A DNA stretch of 64,000 bases from Sipunculus nudus (taxonomy: Eukaryota; Annelida; Sipuncula; Golfingiida; Sipunculidae): the NCBI GenBank assembly GCA_026874595.1, contig CM049306.1, positions 88,766,642 to 88,830,641 on the forward strand, written 5' to 3'. Shown piece by piece: positions 10,179-23,704 of the stretch. Under the pieces are notes generated by a model. It made no database searches. It was not told the DNA's origin and saw only the letters and a list, made by a program, of their open reading frames with translations. Positions within the stretch are counted from its first letter, which is position 1; each line of letters opens with the position of its first letter. The translations under genes were made by a program, and so were the position numbers.

Positions 10179-12920
10179 AATATATTATAAATGGATTTTT
10201 TTTTCGCCTTATACATCTGCATAGCAGATTTTAGTGTAAAAACTACAAACATCCAGTACCCGCCCCTGATTACTGAATCTGCTTAAGACTCGAACGAGAA
10301 CTATAAAATACTGGTAGAGTAATGGAATTGCTTAACTCGGAAGCAGAAATAGGCGCAGTACAGTTATGAATATTTTCATCACCCCAAATGATTAATTCTG
10401 AGACCATGACAACCCTCTATTTATGATAAGTAATATTAACCTAGTTTTTTACTAAACCTCAGAACATATGATTATTAGATTTCATTTTCTTTAAAAAAAA
10501 AGTAGTGTCTTTCATGTATATTTGCACTTATAAATAGGTAAACAATAGTATAAGCCACAACATGTAGGTTAATTTGGGACGAAATATTGATAGTGATAAA
10601 TACGATAGAGATATTATAGCGAGGTTATAGCTTTTTAAACCTGTTAACGTAAGTTTAATTCCCAGAATGCACCAGAGAATAAAAGGAAATAGATTGGTAA
10701 CTGCAGGTTTATTTGATGATAACGTGAGAATCGGGTTAGAGCTCACGCATCAACGTCTATTAGACTCTGCTAAGGTATCACTTCACTTGTTAGTCATGAC
10801 GAAAATGTATATTTTGGAAAACAAAAGGCTCGAGGGATCAGTGATCTCTGTAATTTGCTGTTTGGCCGGACAATTCCCAGAAGGGTGAATATAACAGCGA
10901 GGGGTATTTTATAGGTCTGGATTGAGCGGGTTGTCGGAGCAACGTCTGAAGGTCTGACAAGTGACGGACAAGTAACCAATATATTGATGTCTTGGTGCTT
11001 CATAAATTCAACCGGTATCTCCAGCATTTTCTCCGAGGCGGAGGGAAGGCATGAGAAAAATTCTGTTTCTTACCAAGGAAGCAGATATCTAGACACGATC
11101 GGCTGTCTAGATCCGGAAAAGATACTCATCATGTTTGTTTTGCAGGTTGAATTCATTGTTTCTGATTTGTCATTTCCGAAGGAGCGCCGTTTTTTTTTGT
11201 CGGCGACATTCTAAGAAGTACATTGTTAGAAATCTACCTAACTACCATTGTTCGGGACAACAGCTGTGACGCAAAACGCTGATGGTCTTGAAGTTGCAAG
11301 TAACGGCATCCCCGCTGACAAACAAGAAATCTGCCGGGGTATAAGAGTTCATTGCCAATGCTAGCCCGATAAAATCAGACTCCAACTGTAGGCGCTGCTT
11401 TTCATAGTAGCCAATGAACTTACAAAGAGTTGCAGGTACAATTTAGCAACAATGTCAGCCATGACTTACATAGAAATCTTTGTATACAAACATCGTCTTT
11501 ACCGTCTGGAATTCCTTGTAAACACGGGACTCTTTCCTTTATTTATTTTTACTCTGATGTTAAACTCTCAACACATTATTCTGATATATCTGTATATTTT
11601 AACCCTCTATCAGACAAACCTGGGAAATTTTCATCATTGGATGCATTGCCATCATTGGAAATTTTTGTACGACTACGAAAATTAAAGTAAAATTATAAAT
11701 AAATAAATTATGTGAGCGTTATGCCGTTTGCTGTAAAAAAATCGAATAACGAACAAGGAAGCCATTGTAACAATTCAAAGCCAGCTCTATACATAAGAAA
11801 CATCTAAGCAATTTCATCAATTTTCGCGGTAACTTCTTGTATGAAACAAAATAGTTGTATCGTTTCTTGTCCGTAAATATGTACCGAAAAAATAAAACCA
11901 GTACCAGTGAATTTACACATATTGTCCACGAGCATAATATACAGGAGACATGTTGCAATGTATAGATTCCTTAGCTCAACATTCGCACGCTGTGATATTT
12001 ATTAAATCGGTCAGTGCCATTGATAGTTCCTTACACACATTACTTATAGAGATGTACACACATGGTCCTGCATCTCAATATGACTTCTAATTAACTCTAA
12101 AATTCCTCAGCTGTCTCGTTATTTAAAGCACATCTCTACACAGAATGTCAAAGAAATCCATCCGTAAATTCTATTTAATTTCTTGTATACAGACCAAAAA
12201 TAAACAAGGAAAGCGACGAAATAACTGAAAGATACAGGTGAAATATGAACATATTAATTAACCGCAGGCATGTTGGAGGGACTGGCTTGAAAGTTAGCAG
12301 ACCTTGTGATCTTTGGAGGAAGAGCGATGAAGACTAACACGCAAGATGTCGTTCCTGATCTTCCAGTAATGGCCCGATCACATGACACCGAGGATCACTC
12401 CTAACGCCGGAAGTCATTAGCACCCTCAGTGACTAACACGTTCTCTTCTAATGGCTGCTCTGATAGGCAATGAATGAGAAACCGTATGTCAGCGTATCGC
12501 TTACTCTTGCCACATCATATCTGTACAAATGATGCTCGTTAGCGCGACAATGTATCATGGGATAGCTTTTTATATTTCAGAGATCTTTTGTGAGATACAT
12601 GATAAATCTACGATTTACACCATCCAAAAGTCTTCATCAAAAGCAGAAGATTATTTACTATTTATCTGTAAGTTCCTAAAAAAATCAGCATCAACTGTAA
12701 ATTGTACTTTCGAGACTGTTTGTCATAATTATACAGCGTGTGTGGAAGTTTCTTTCCTGCATGTGAAAGACAACGCGTTATATATGTGATAATCTTTCTG
12801 ACAAACTAGTTAATGAAATCAAACATGTGTGCAATGTAATTCCGACAGGTCTACAAAACAGAAGCTTCTTTTCGTTTAACTGCTGCTTTGTATGGCAAGA
12901 TGTTCTGGGTAAGATACCAA
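10179..12920. other. No gene recognised
   Basis: Mixed AT-rich DNA. Several open frames of 70-86 codons overlap one another on both strands (10528-11214, 11430-11690, 12529-12789) with no domain, splice pattern or homologous neighbour visible. Confidence 0.55.
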
Positions 12921-13020
12921 GGTGCGCACAGAGCAAAGAAATGTAATCAGACCAATGAGAGCATGGTGTCGCTTTGTGCATCAAGCTCCAAATTTTAAAA
13001 TATGCGACAAACGCTCTCGC
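12921..13020 (+). repeat. Interspersed repeat pair, copy 1 (with 17680-17780)
   Basis: 'gtaatcagaccaatgagagc' followed by 'tggt', 'ttgtgcatc', 'agctcc' and 'attttaaa' occurs here and again at 17680-17780 in the same orientation with scattered substitutions. Not coding; class unknown. Confidence 0.7.
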
Positions 13021-15234
13021 TGTGTTTACATATAGGCTACTTGTATATATATATATGATGTGAGTCTACATTTCCTGCAACACAATCACTCATTGTCATA
13101 CGTTTTTAGTATTTGTATCTTGCTTCATTCACTACAACATATGCTAATATTTTCTTTACATGTGCCCGCTTATCGTTTCTCCTCTGTACCTTTCGACTTG
13201 TATGGCGTGGGTTATACTTCACAGAGACGTAGTTTTTATCTTGATACTGCATACAATCGCCCGGGCAGTGGTTTCACGCCTGAGTTAACATTTGTGTCGG
13301 CTCGCTTCTAAGAAGAAATTCCGCCAAATATGGCTCGACATCCCGACCGGAGCTGCCACAACAGCGGCAAAAGCGCCACTTGTTATTGGTTTTACGAACA
13401 TGTATCATTTCGTTTTGATTTAGACGGACATGTATACACTAAAGCCTTATGTTTATGCGACAAGCGGGGACATTTTTTGGCTTATCCATCTTTTCAAATC
13501 CATTCCCGGAGCTCTCTTTTTAATCAGATGCGGACGCAGTTCTGCTAGCAAGTACTGAATAATGTTTCTTGTCCTAAATCTCTTACATCTCACACAATCT
13601 TATCAGGACTGGTGCAGCAAAGCATTGTGCAGAACAATTTATACGTCAAAATTGTAAAGGTCACCCGGAACAGGCCCGTTAGTCCCGGCAATCCTCATGA
13701 CGTTAATGTATATGCACCATAAACAGACAGAAAGGCGGAAAAGTAAAATGAAGGCTCACAAAGCTGCTACAGAGGGGACCAGTGTCTGACGGGATTGTAT
13801 TTTACTCATCTCTGGGGATTTTCTACATTTGTTTGCTTCCAGTTAGAATTTATCAAAGTAAAAACCGTCCCGGCCCTGGAAGCACCAAACGGCATTTTAT
13901 TGGGGTACATTGGGCCGACTTGAACAAATTAGACAACCTACAGTAAAATTTAAAAAAGACATAAAGTCGAACTAAAGTTTGATATATTATTAAATAATAA
14001 ACAGAAAGGAAATTGCTGGCCAAGTTCTGCTCATAAATCCAAGATATTATTTGCATGTTTCCTTGATTACGAAAACAATAATATGTCACTGCTTCGGCCA
14101 GACTTTATGCATGCGCAGCCTTTTTGGCTAAACATTTTTTCGATTTTCGATAGAAACTTATCGATTTTTAGCTACAGTCGCTTCGACATTTCTTTCAAAA
14201 ACACAAAATAATAAAATTTCTTTAAAATTCCATCATGTTATTCCTCTAAAAGTTTATCATGTTATCCCTCCTGCGATCATACGGATTTTTTATGGAAAAT
14301 CAATAATGAAAAATTAAAAGACTTGTTTTTTTATCCTGAAAGTTCCTGATTAACATATATATTTTCGACCAAGTAATCAGTATAAAAAAGTTTTCACTTA
14401 CTATAAATTACATTTATTATTCGTTTTTAATATTTATTATTTGTATAATTATGGAATGATTTTATTGTATTCTATCAATATGTTCAGAAAAATAGTAATT
14501 GTAATGGCAGGTATTTTGTAAAATCATATTAAACTCTCCTGTAATGTTTTTTGTTACAGGATTTCATGGACAATACCTGCAGAATTCACTGGATTTTACA
14601 AGGGCATGGGAAATGTGTTACAAACCTTCTTGATATTTTATCTACATAATTTATTTATATCTATTTTATACACTTTAGTCAATTTCAGTAAAGGTTTAAG
14701 TTACTAAAATACAGAATTTGTAAATGATGAAGTTGCAACTGTGTGATTAAAACCGCCAATACACATACATATATATTATTTATATAACATAAATAGGTTA
14801 CAGCTGTTGAAATGTAAGAAAAGTTTGTGTACACATGGATCTATATACCCAGGTCTATTTTTCCTGAACGAAGTTGTTGTTGTTGCTTACTATTAATTGC
14901 ATTGAGAACATGTCCATGATATGAAATGTATCTGACTGCTAGGTAAAAGTCTACTGAACAGCCATATTGCAACGGAAACTGGCTCCCAGCTCCATCCCAC
15001 CGGGTAAAGCATTTTTTTGCCTGTATGTAGTAAATATAAACAGGTTATAAGTCCACATAAGTGAAGCAATATATATGTTTTCTTTTTATTGTTTTTAAAA
15101 TTTGTTATTTAAATTTAAGCTAAGGTAATTTGCCTATATATGACGTTTGTTCATGACTGTTAAACATTAAACAGAATCGTTTCACAGTTCAGTATTGTTT
15201 TTCGTCCCACCCCTCAACTTCTAAACATAATGTT

Positions 15235-15236
<2 letters not shown>
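13021..15236. other. No gene recognised
   Basis: Two successive short open frames at 13060-13311 and 13330-13548 have no identifiable domain. From 13850 on the sequence is strongly AT-rich and featureless. Confidence 0.55.

Positions 15237-15288
<52 letters not shown>
15237..15288. repeat. (TA)n microsatellite
   Basis: About 26 TA dinucleotides without interruption. Confidence 0.95.
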
Positions 15289-15291
<3 letters not shown>

Positions 15292-16370
15292 TCTTGCATA
15301 ATGAGGCATGTGGTTATTAGCAGAATATGAAATTATACCGAGATTTCTTTTTTATCTGATCCATCATTATATCACGTTCTACAGATAGATATAGAATTAA
15401 TTTCACATCTTATATTCTTTTTAGTTATCATATTGTCTCAACGATTCTAGAGCTGTTGACATCTGCTGAAACTTTATCGATGATACCATTCATAAAAAAA
15501 TTACTAGAGAAAAATGATAAGTCGAATCAGTTATGTAGAATCAGAACTATAGAATATCTTAACGTTTACTAAAATTAAAACAACGATTATTTATAACCAT
15601 GTTAATTTGTTTAAAAAAGGTGTTCCCTTGTAATTTCAGTATTGATATCGTCAGCTGAGAGTAAATATAGTCACATAATATATTTATTGGTATTACAGAA
15701 GAATGCATCGCAGGCTTCCCCCTTGCTTCAGTGGTTTGCCTGTCCTGCAGGTTATTCTGTCACGCATATAGTATTATTTACAGACACGGGTCTAAAATCC
15801 TCTGTGACGTTCCGGTGTAATTCCGTAGGTGCTGGAGCTTTCACAAAGAATTACAGGTCACACTATTTGACATCACATTAACACTATTCGAATTTTTCTC
15901 CCGACATCCGCGTTTTAGTGTATTGAAAGATAACAGGACGGAAACACTTTTGGAATGCTAAATGGACCTTGAAATATGACAGGACATAGAAATACGTCAA
16001 TGCAGTACTAAGGAGAGAGCTTGGCGGCGATTGGATGCGTTGGGGCAGAGAAGAGACCCCTGGACAACCAAGAACACGTCTGTGGATTATAGAGAATTGC
16101 AGAGAGCCGGACCGGATGATATCAAATATAGCAGATTATTTCCGAATCATTTCTGCTGTTGCGAATCACTTCTACAGTCATTTTGTATGGGTTATATTAG
16201 GGATGTGACCCGAGTACAAACAGACCTGCAGTCCCACTCTGTCTGCTGATGCAAGGGGTGCACTCAGTTTATTTAACACCCTTGCAGGTCTCCTGAGAAT
16301 CCCAAGATATTTTTCGCCAGACCAGTAGAGGACACTGCGGCGTCAATTTATCTGCCCGAGGAGGGTAGAT
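15289..16370. other. No gene recognised
   Basis: A GC-richer patch at 15980-16260 reads through as a longish open frame in more than one frame, but no motif is recognisable and no exon structure can be defended. Confidence 0.5.
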
Positions 16371-16373
16371 GAC

Positions 16374-16409
16374 TCACACACACACACACACCCTCATACA
16401 CATATATAT

Positions 16410-16449
<40 letters not shown>
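16374..16449. repeat. (CA)n followed by (TA)n microsatellite
   Basis: CA dinucleotides at about 16374-16392, then a TA run at 16412-16449. Confidence 0.95.
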
Positions 16450-16453
<4 letters not shown>

Positions 16454-17679
16454 TTATACCTTTAAAGCGTCTGTTTGACACATTTCAAATATATAAACTT
16501 AATCACATTTCAAGTATATAACAATTAAGTGTAAGGTTTCTATGTTTCCAATGTAAGTAAATTCTAAACCAGGTATAGATATTGCATTTCTAGTAAACTG
16601 ATAAATGGAACCGAAGTCTATCATTATTGATATATTTCATTTGTAATATATAAATATAATTCTCCGAATAAGTGGGAGGAGAGATTACATTGACCATCCC
16701 GATGACAAAAAGTATGTGTGTGTGTTGGGGGGGGGGGGGGGGATATAAGCCCATATATATAAGTATTGGCGGACCCAACAGTATTTTAACTATGTTATTT
16801 GAATGATATATGTATGATTTTGCTCTGTTGCAAGAGGAATAAAGTAACCATATTGAAAAGTATGTAATTGTTAAACATTCTTGATTTCAGGGACCGGAAA
16901 TAACCCAGCAGACATCACGATTCGAACTTCTGCTTAGTATTCCAAGGCCTTAATCAGTAATAATCACAAGCAACAGCGTGTCCCGTTCTCTTTACTGTAA
17001 AAGTCTGTTTGCTTTTACTAATGGTTTGGGCGACCTTTTGGACACAATATTTGTCCATCTGCGAAGAAAAAAATTTAGCAGATTATATATAATGACTGAA
17101 TATTTCCCAGAGGTAAACACAAACAATAGCGGGCAATCTGCCAATGACTGGCAAAAAATTTGATCTCAATACATCGTAGCAAAATTGCCAGTGCATGTAC
17201 GGCATGAAGGCTTTATATCAGCTGGCAAGACTCAGCTTCAATGGATTAGGCCGAAAGCCCTTGAGAGTAAATTGCCTATTTATTCATTATTTCACGCCTC
17301 TCAACATATGGGGCACAAACCAATTTCTCCCGCAAGGCGGGAAGCATTTAATTGGCTGTCATTCAACTATGCTGCAAGCTTTTCTTAATCATAATCTATG
17401 TCATTATTGGCGTAGAACACGCCTGAATCTCAAACCTATGAATCATGTTTTTTTTTTGTTATTTACCAAAAAAAAAATTACCATTTTTATGTACATTTTT
17501 TTATGCACTTTGAAATTTTTATGTGTTGTTTTTATGTTTCCTATAAAAATGGCGCCGAAGTCCCTACTGGAAACTTCCATGACCCACACAGTATTTATAA
17601 TTTTGTAATGAAAAATAACGATTTTCGGCAATCATTCATGACTCATATATATTCCTCAAGTGGGTCTCACTACCACGGC
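16450..17679. other. No gene recognised; G16 tract
   Basis: Poly-G at 16727-16742 preceded by a short GT run. Overlapping open frames at 17185-17608 in two plus-strand frames are not supported by any motif. Confidence 0.5.
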
Positions 17680-17780
17680 TGACACAGTGCAAAGAATTGT
17701 AATCAGACCAATGAGAGCGTGGTATTGCATTGTGCATCCAGCTCCTAATTTTAAACCCCGCGACACCACGCATTTATTGG
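17680..17780 (+). repeat. Interspersed repeat pair, copy 2 (with 12921-13020)
   Basis: Same landmarks as copy 1, including 'gtaatcagaccaatgagagc' and 'attttaaa'. Confidence 0.7.
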
Positions 17781-19391
17781 TTATATTTATTTAATTCTAC
17801 CTCAAACACATTAATAAATTATTATAAATCTGCACAACCAATCAGTTGCTTGTGAATATCCTTTGTGTATGTGACCACTGACCTTCATCAATGTGTTCGA
17901 GATATTTTCTTGATTGTTTAATTATATTCTATAAAAGTTCATGAGATGTGGCTCTGGATTTCATTTTAGGTATTTATGCTTATGCCTCATGACTTCATTA
18001 CAGCTTACAGTTTGGAACTGACCTGCCTATTTGTAAATAAACATTAACAAATTTCAAAATTATCCAATTTCTGAAACGGACTTTAAATTTATCATGAGTA
18101 ATAAAAAGACAGGATAAATCCTTATTTTCAATGCCACCAGACGTTTGGAAGAATAAGATCATGTTGATTATCTAAAATATGCAGTAATTTAATTTAATTT
18201 AATTTAATTTATTTAATTTTCACATCAAGCACTAGTATTAATATGTATAGAGCCGTCACCATAGTGAAGAATGTATCCCTCCTTTCATCGATTCTAGCAA
18301 CATAATTCTTGTCATCCATTTATTCTATAGTAAATGACTACTTAATGTCGGTCAACGGGTCGCTGCATGTGCCCTTGCTATCTGATCAGAGATAGGATAA
18401 TGGGGATTGGACTGCTTTCATTCAGTTCTTTGATGACTCACCTCCTTGAGAAAGTCAGAGTTAAGTAGCTGAAAGTAAGAGTGAAGTAGCTGGACAGGTG
18501 CCTGGTGACCTTCTGTTTGTAGACTTTCCCCTATCTGTATGCATCTGTTTACGGCTATCAGCTCATACAGGCGAACATTTATTAGATCTGGCTACCAACC
18601 TAGGTGACCTAAAGAAGTGCATAGTATTTTGAAACTGTCACAATTATATATAAGATACATTGTTATAATATATTATTATTGTTTTTTGCTGCCACTGACA
18701 ATTTTATTAAATTAATAAATTGCACAGTTCAAAATTGTGTTTATAATGATTATGTTATATTTATGATAGTGTTTATAATTCCACAATGTTTTTATAGATC
18801 GACAGCATTGAAGCTAGAGAGTATGCACTTTTAAAAGGTCTGAGCAAAACATACTTTGCCCCTCTCCAAATTACCCACGCACACACATTTGGCATGAATG
18901 ACAATAAATACCGAAAGTTACATCTTTATTTTATGAGTGTATACCAAATCACTAATATAGGGGGTCATATAGCCAGTCAGGGATAAAGTACGGAGAACTG
19001 ACGGCGGGAAATTACTAATTCACTCTCCCTATTGCAGAAATTGTTGTCCGAACTGAGAGTTATCTCCTCTCTTTTGAAGATAAATTGACTGTTAGCGTGT
19101 ATTATTCAATTTATCTTGTTATGTAGGTCGACAAAAAAGGACGCAGGGGACGTGCCGCGCTAAAGTCGTCCATGTTCAGCTATCCCGTGTACTAACAATT
19201 GATAAAACTGTTAATATAAACTTTATTTATTTTACATACATTACAACTAGTTACGATAACTAATATTCGGTACTATCGGCTCCATGGTGATGTTGGGTGG
19301 TTTGTAGGGATGATGTGAACCGTAAAACCTATAGAGAAAAACCGACCTTGGACTGGCAACTAAAACCTACACCATAAGAGAAAAGGATTAT
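17781..19391. other. No gene recognised; AATTT pentanucleotide run
   Basis: A short (AATTT)5 tandem lies at 18186-18215. The rest is AT-rich with no feature I can name. Confidence 0.55.
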
Positions 19392-19586
19392 AGAACCAAA
19401 AAGGTTCTTTGCAGCGGACCGACAGGTGGTCTGAAGGTTTCAAACTGGAACCTTAAACACAGGGTTCATTTTGGAACCTCCCGAGGTTTCTTTGTTGGAA
19501 CCTGTTGAGCCTCTTCAAGAGTTATGACGGGAACCCTTTAAGGTTCTTGACGGGTAACACTGAACGGTTTTTGATGGAACTCTTGG
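19392..19586. repeat. Serial short hairpins built on GAACC/GGTTC
   Basis: At least four inverted repeats follow each other: GAACC-aaaaa-GGTTC (about 19393), GAACCTT..GGGTTC, GGAACCTcccgAGGTTtC, and GAACCctttaAGGTTC (near 19540). Spacers are 20-60 bp, several starting 'tttgatgg/tttgttgg'. The pattern resembles decayed tandem hairpin repeats known in fish and other animals. Confidence 0.6.
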
Positions 19587-21454
19587 TGGAGGGTACCTAA
19601 TAGAGCTTGGTTTATTTTAGGAAAGATCTAGGATTTCATATAATAGATTTACGATAAATGTTATCTATATATTAAATGGAAATAGTTTTGATGGATAATA
19701 TGTCTAAACATTATTTCCATAGAATATGGGTGAAGACAGGGACCATATAGGTAAAAAATCATTTCTCTAGCTTAGTTTTATCCCCATATAACAATATTCC
19801 TTAGGCCACATTCTCATGCAGACATTTACTCGTGTAATTATATTTGCATAGCGTTTAAGTTAAGCTGGTAAGTACAATTGTTCATGGAATATCTTTACTT
19901 TGTGTACATATGTCATTAATGTCCTGTATGCAAATTTACATGTAAGTATCCCGTATGAAGGACAAAAGCTCACATGTGACATTATCCATATGATGATACT
20001 ATTAAAGTAACAGTAAACAAAATTAATAATATGTTTCAGTTGCTAATTTACAGAGACTTAGTACAGGATATGATTACTTCAAACATGAATTTCCAACAAT
20101 GTTGAACATTTTGTAAATTTAAAATGCCTGCTCTGAAACAGACTTCCTATCACAGTTTTTGAACAGTTTGAAATATCGCCATGGCTGCTATGATTGCTAT
20201 GATTCACAAGTTTAACTTGGACTGTTTTGAACAAATAAAATAATCATTTACAATACAGCCTGTCCACAAAAATGTCCACACTATACATACTGAACTGCTC
20301 CCCAAAATGAGAATGTAAGCATATAATTACATGGGTAAATGAAGGCAACTTCAACTTTAAAAAAAAAACAACTGCATAAACATAGGACTTTATTAATGTC
20401 TCAGGACCCGTCTTAGAAGGTATATATATATATATATGTTTATGTTTAAGTATATATGTTGAAGAACCAGAATGTCCCTTGGCATAATTTTTAAACTTGC
20501 GGTTAATTTTGGTTTGAATGATTTCTTTTAAACTTATGAATTCACATATGAAATATTTTAAAATTAACCCGTATTAAAATCCCATTTTAGTTTCATCGAT
20601 AACAGGTTTTCCTTTCAATAGACACCATCAACCAGTGTGTTTGGAGCATGTTAATAAGGGCAAAATGGAATGTTCTGAATACAATCTAGTTTTAGAAATT
20701 TTCCAGTAAAGTTAAAATATATAAATTCATAAAAAGATCAAATGATTATAAAATCAACCAGTTTTGAAAAAAAAAATCCTAAAGTTTCATATACTAGAGG
20801 ACAGAGAATATTTTTTTCTTTCGTGATGATTATTAGGAAAAGGTCAATATCAATAAAAAAAATGAAACGATCTTCATACAGTCCGGAGAGATCCCAAAAT
20901 CTATCCGTTGATGACCGTGAATCTTATACTTTTATCAAATAATCACATATGCCCGTGAAGTACACTTTAACCACTATTCATTATATGTGTTAAACCTGAA
21001 AAAAAACTTGTCTTAAATATAAAAAAAAACACCTTAAAAGTTCTGGGTTCGATCCCTATCAGTGCTTCAAAGAAATAATTAGGAAAATTTGTCCGCCCCT
21101 GCATTAACAAGTCTTATTACATGTTTCTCTACGGTATAGGTGCAACAACAGAAGTATAAACAATAAGTTAATTTTTGAGTTCCCCATGACCGACCCCTGA
21201 ACTAAAGAATATTTTTTTCATTTTCAATGAACGAGCATATGAATTGCAATTTGACCTGATGGGAAGACTAAATTTCTTGTTAAACATAAATTTGCTCATA
21301 TATGCAATAAAAATCTGTCCACATGACACAATTTACATAACAAGCTAAGTTGTGCATTCAAATATAGTTTTGCTCCACCTCCTGATGCCATGCAAATATA
21401 CTTTCACTTTAACTAGAAAACATATGTCTGGAATAATGTGTGCTATACAAAATC
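19587..21454. other. No gene recognised
   Basis: AT-rich. A short (TA)8 lies near 20420. At 21047 there is an isolated B-box-like stretch (gggttcgatccct) without an A box at the proper distance, probably a truncated tRNA-derived fragment. Confidence 0.5.
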
Positions 21455-22262
21455 ACCGATTGTAACCTGGCGGCCATATTTGATTTTGAGAAAGTTTGTA
21501 ATTCAATAGGGCATTCTGTTGATATATCTCTCGCAAAAGAAAATAACCGATTTCTCTGGCAGCCATATTGGATTCCGCCAGGTCTGAAATTAAAAAATCT
21601 GGAGCACTCATAGGCCTAAGGCTTCTATGATCCCTGTGAATTTGAGAAGGGTCAAGCATGTTCTTTTTAAGATATCGCATCGGAAAGAAAACCAGCGAAT
21701 ATTCTCTGGCGGCCATATTTGAATTCTGTGAGGCCTGTAATTCAATAGAGATAGAGCCCTCATAGGTACCAATCATCCCTGTGAGAATGAGAAAATCAAA
21801 CAAGTTCTTGTTGAGATATCGCACATGAAAGAATATCACCGCTTGTGCTCTGGCGGCCATATTGGAATTCCGAAAGGTCTCTTATTCGATAGCGATGGAG
21901 TCTTAATAGGTGCCAACATCCCTGTGAGAATGAGAAAGATCAAGTATGTTTTTGTTGCGATATCGCGCGTGAAGGAAATTACCGACTGTGCCCTGGCGGC
22001 CATATTGGAATTCCCCCGGGTCTGTAAATCAATAGGTCTGGAGCCCTTATAGGCCTGAATGATCCTTGTTAATTTGAGAATGATCAAGCATGTTCTTGAT
22101 GAAATATCGGGTGCGAAAGAAAATCAACGATTGTGCTTTGGCGGCCATATAAGAATTCCGACAGACCTGTTATTCGATAGGTTTGGAGCACTCATCCCAG
22201 GTACCAATCATCCCTGTGAATTTGAGAAAGATCAAGCATGTTCTTATTGAGATTTAGAGGGC
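21455..22262. repeat. ~145-bp tandem repeat (about six units)
   Basis: The anchor 'ggc(g/a)gccatatt' occurs at 21471, 21560, 21710, 21854, 21997 and 22142. Spacing is 89 (unit deleted internally), 150, 144, 143 and 145 bp. Each full unit continues through 'attccg...ggtctg', 'aatag', 'ggagc', 'cataggt', 'atccctgtgaa', 'gagaa', 'atcaagcatgttcttg', 'gatatcgc' and 'gaaagaaaatcaccg'. Open frames on both strands here (for example 21453-21860 minus) are by-products of the repeat. It runs directly into the 'gacggacgg' tail at 22262. Confidence 0.9.
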
Positions 22263-22372
22263 GAAAGAAAGCGTCCCTGACGGACGGACGTAAAGACAGA
22301 CAGACGGACGGACTGATACGGTGATCTCTATAGGGCACCGCTTTTCAGGCGGGGCCCTAATAAATTTCCACT
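22263..22372 (+). mobile_element. 'gacggacgg' tail and terminal hairpin of the tandem-core element
   Basis: The last unit passes into 'gacggacggacg', 'gacagacagacggacgg', then a stem AGGGCACCGC / GCGGGGCCCT (one mismatch, 22331-22357) with a six-base loop, and CTAATAA. Tandem core plus short-repeat tail plus terminal hairpin is the layout of pearl-type and Helentron-related non-autonomous elements in bivalves; that assignment is inference. Confidence 0.55.
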
Positions 22373-22404
22373 TGTGATAAAGTACAACAGCAAAAAGCAT
22401 AAGT

Positions 22405-22525
22405 ATATATAATTTCAAAACCACGCTGAGGATCGAAACCGGGTCCCCAACGAAAAGAGGCGAGCGTTTAATTTACCTCTCGACTGTCAAAATCTCTAGA
22501 CAAAAAAAAATTGTTTCTGGAATTC
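22405..22525 (-). mobile_element. tRNA-derived SINE-like fragment
   Basis: On the minus strand 'gtcgagaggtaaat..aacgctcgcct' resembles a D-arm to anticodon-arm segment and is followed by 'ggggacccggtttcgatcct', a B box with one extra T. Spacing fits a tRNA with a longer variable arm. There is no clear tail. Confidence 0.4.
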
Positions 22526-22529
22526 CTGT

Positions 22530-23540
22530 CTGATGTTTCCGGGTGGTTTAGAATGAGTACAATAGAACCAATTACCTAGCACGGGCATTTACCTCTCTGT
22601 CATGATGGAGGGCAATGCTTTGAAATTGCGTTAAAAACCGTCACTACGAGAATGCCAAAACTCCACGATAAAAATTAGGTCATTACCAGCTAATTATCGA
22701 CAGAAAATATCCGTTGGACCTTAATTACTTTATTTCCAAAAGGGCTAATGGGTTAAGTTTTGGAAAAAAAAAAGATCAGGCTGATATCACCTCATTTCTC
22801 CGAGTTTCCGCTTGCCTGGCAATACTACAGGAGGCTATAAAGGTCTCTGAAATGGGTTTTCGGCATGTTACTGTGACTTCATTGTGTGTTTCAAGCTCAT
22901 TATCCATTTGCCGAGATAAGAGGATATTAGCTTTGATAAAGTGTTTTGATTCTGCATGTATGTGAAAACATTACCACATCCTTTAATTAACCTAATTAAG
23001 ATTATGACAAAATGTGATGACCCCTAATATATAATCTTGCCTCCTAATTTTAGATGTATTTGACTTATTGAACTTGCAACAATGAAGTTCAATTAAGTGA
23101 GTTACAGTGATAAGTGTTATAAGTGTGATAAGGGGAATAAACCATACACCTGGGAATATATCTATATATATATATATACCTAGGAATAGGAATTGACGGC
23201 GTCAAATGAAGACAGGACAACCCTTAAAAACACCTGAATGTCTGACTACTAGCAACATGAATAATGAACATAGAATTTGGTACCATCTCATTAAACTTAG
23301 AGTGTAATCGTGGTTGAAGCAAAATTTAGTACTGTCACATCTTGACTGGTGATTGGTGCATTTTTCCTTCCATTCTGACATGTATAACGTAATTTGCAGA
23401 ACCAAAGAAAATACACACAAACTACATGTTTTGTTCCCTATGCACTTACACTCATTATCAATTTTAACAAGGATTGAAACACACAGTGTTTAATTTTTCA
23501 TTTGCTATTTGGTCGATTCGTCCATTAACATAAACTAGAG
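22530..23540. other. No gene recognised
   Basis: AT-rich; a short (TA)10 at about 23158-23178. Open frame 22714-22965 has no recognisable motif. Confidence 0.55.
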
Positions 23541-23701
23541 CAGGGGCGGATCCAGAATTTAGGATAAGGAGGGTCCAACCCTGGAGGACTAATGACCAAT
23601 CTTAAATATATGTCCCCGGGTCCGGAATAGGGTGTAATCCAGGTCGTTTAAATGGTCTGCAAATATTAAAAAAAAGGTTGCGGCGACTGGATCCGCTTCT
23701 G
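23541..23701. mobile_element. 161-bp MITE-like element with 15-bp TIRs
   Basis: The left end CAGGGGCGGATCCAG and the reverse complement of the right end (CAGAAGCGGATCCAG) differ at two of 15 positions. No coding capacity. 'caggggcggatccag' termini are common in animal MITEs. A clear flanking duplication is not seen. Confidence 0.65.
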
Positions 23702-23704
23702 TGG

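Noticed and set aside
21453-22087. Open frames of 75-135 codons on both strands with internal repeats
   Set aside because: By-products of the ~145-bp DNA tandem repeat; period is not a multiple of 3 in all units and frames are open on both strands.
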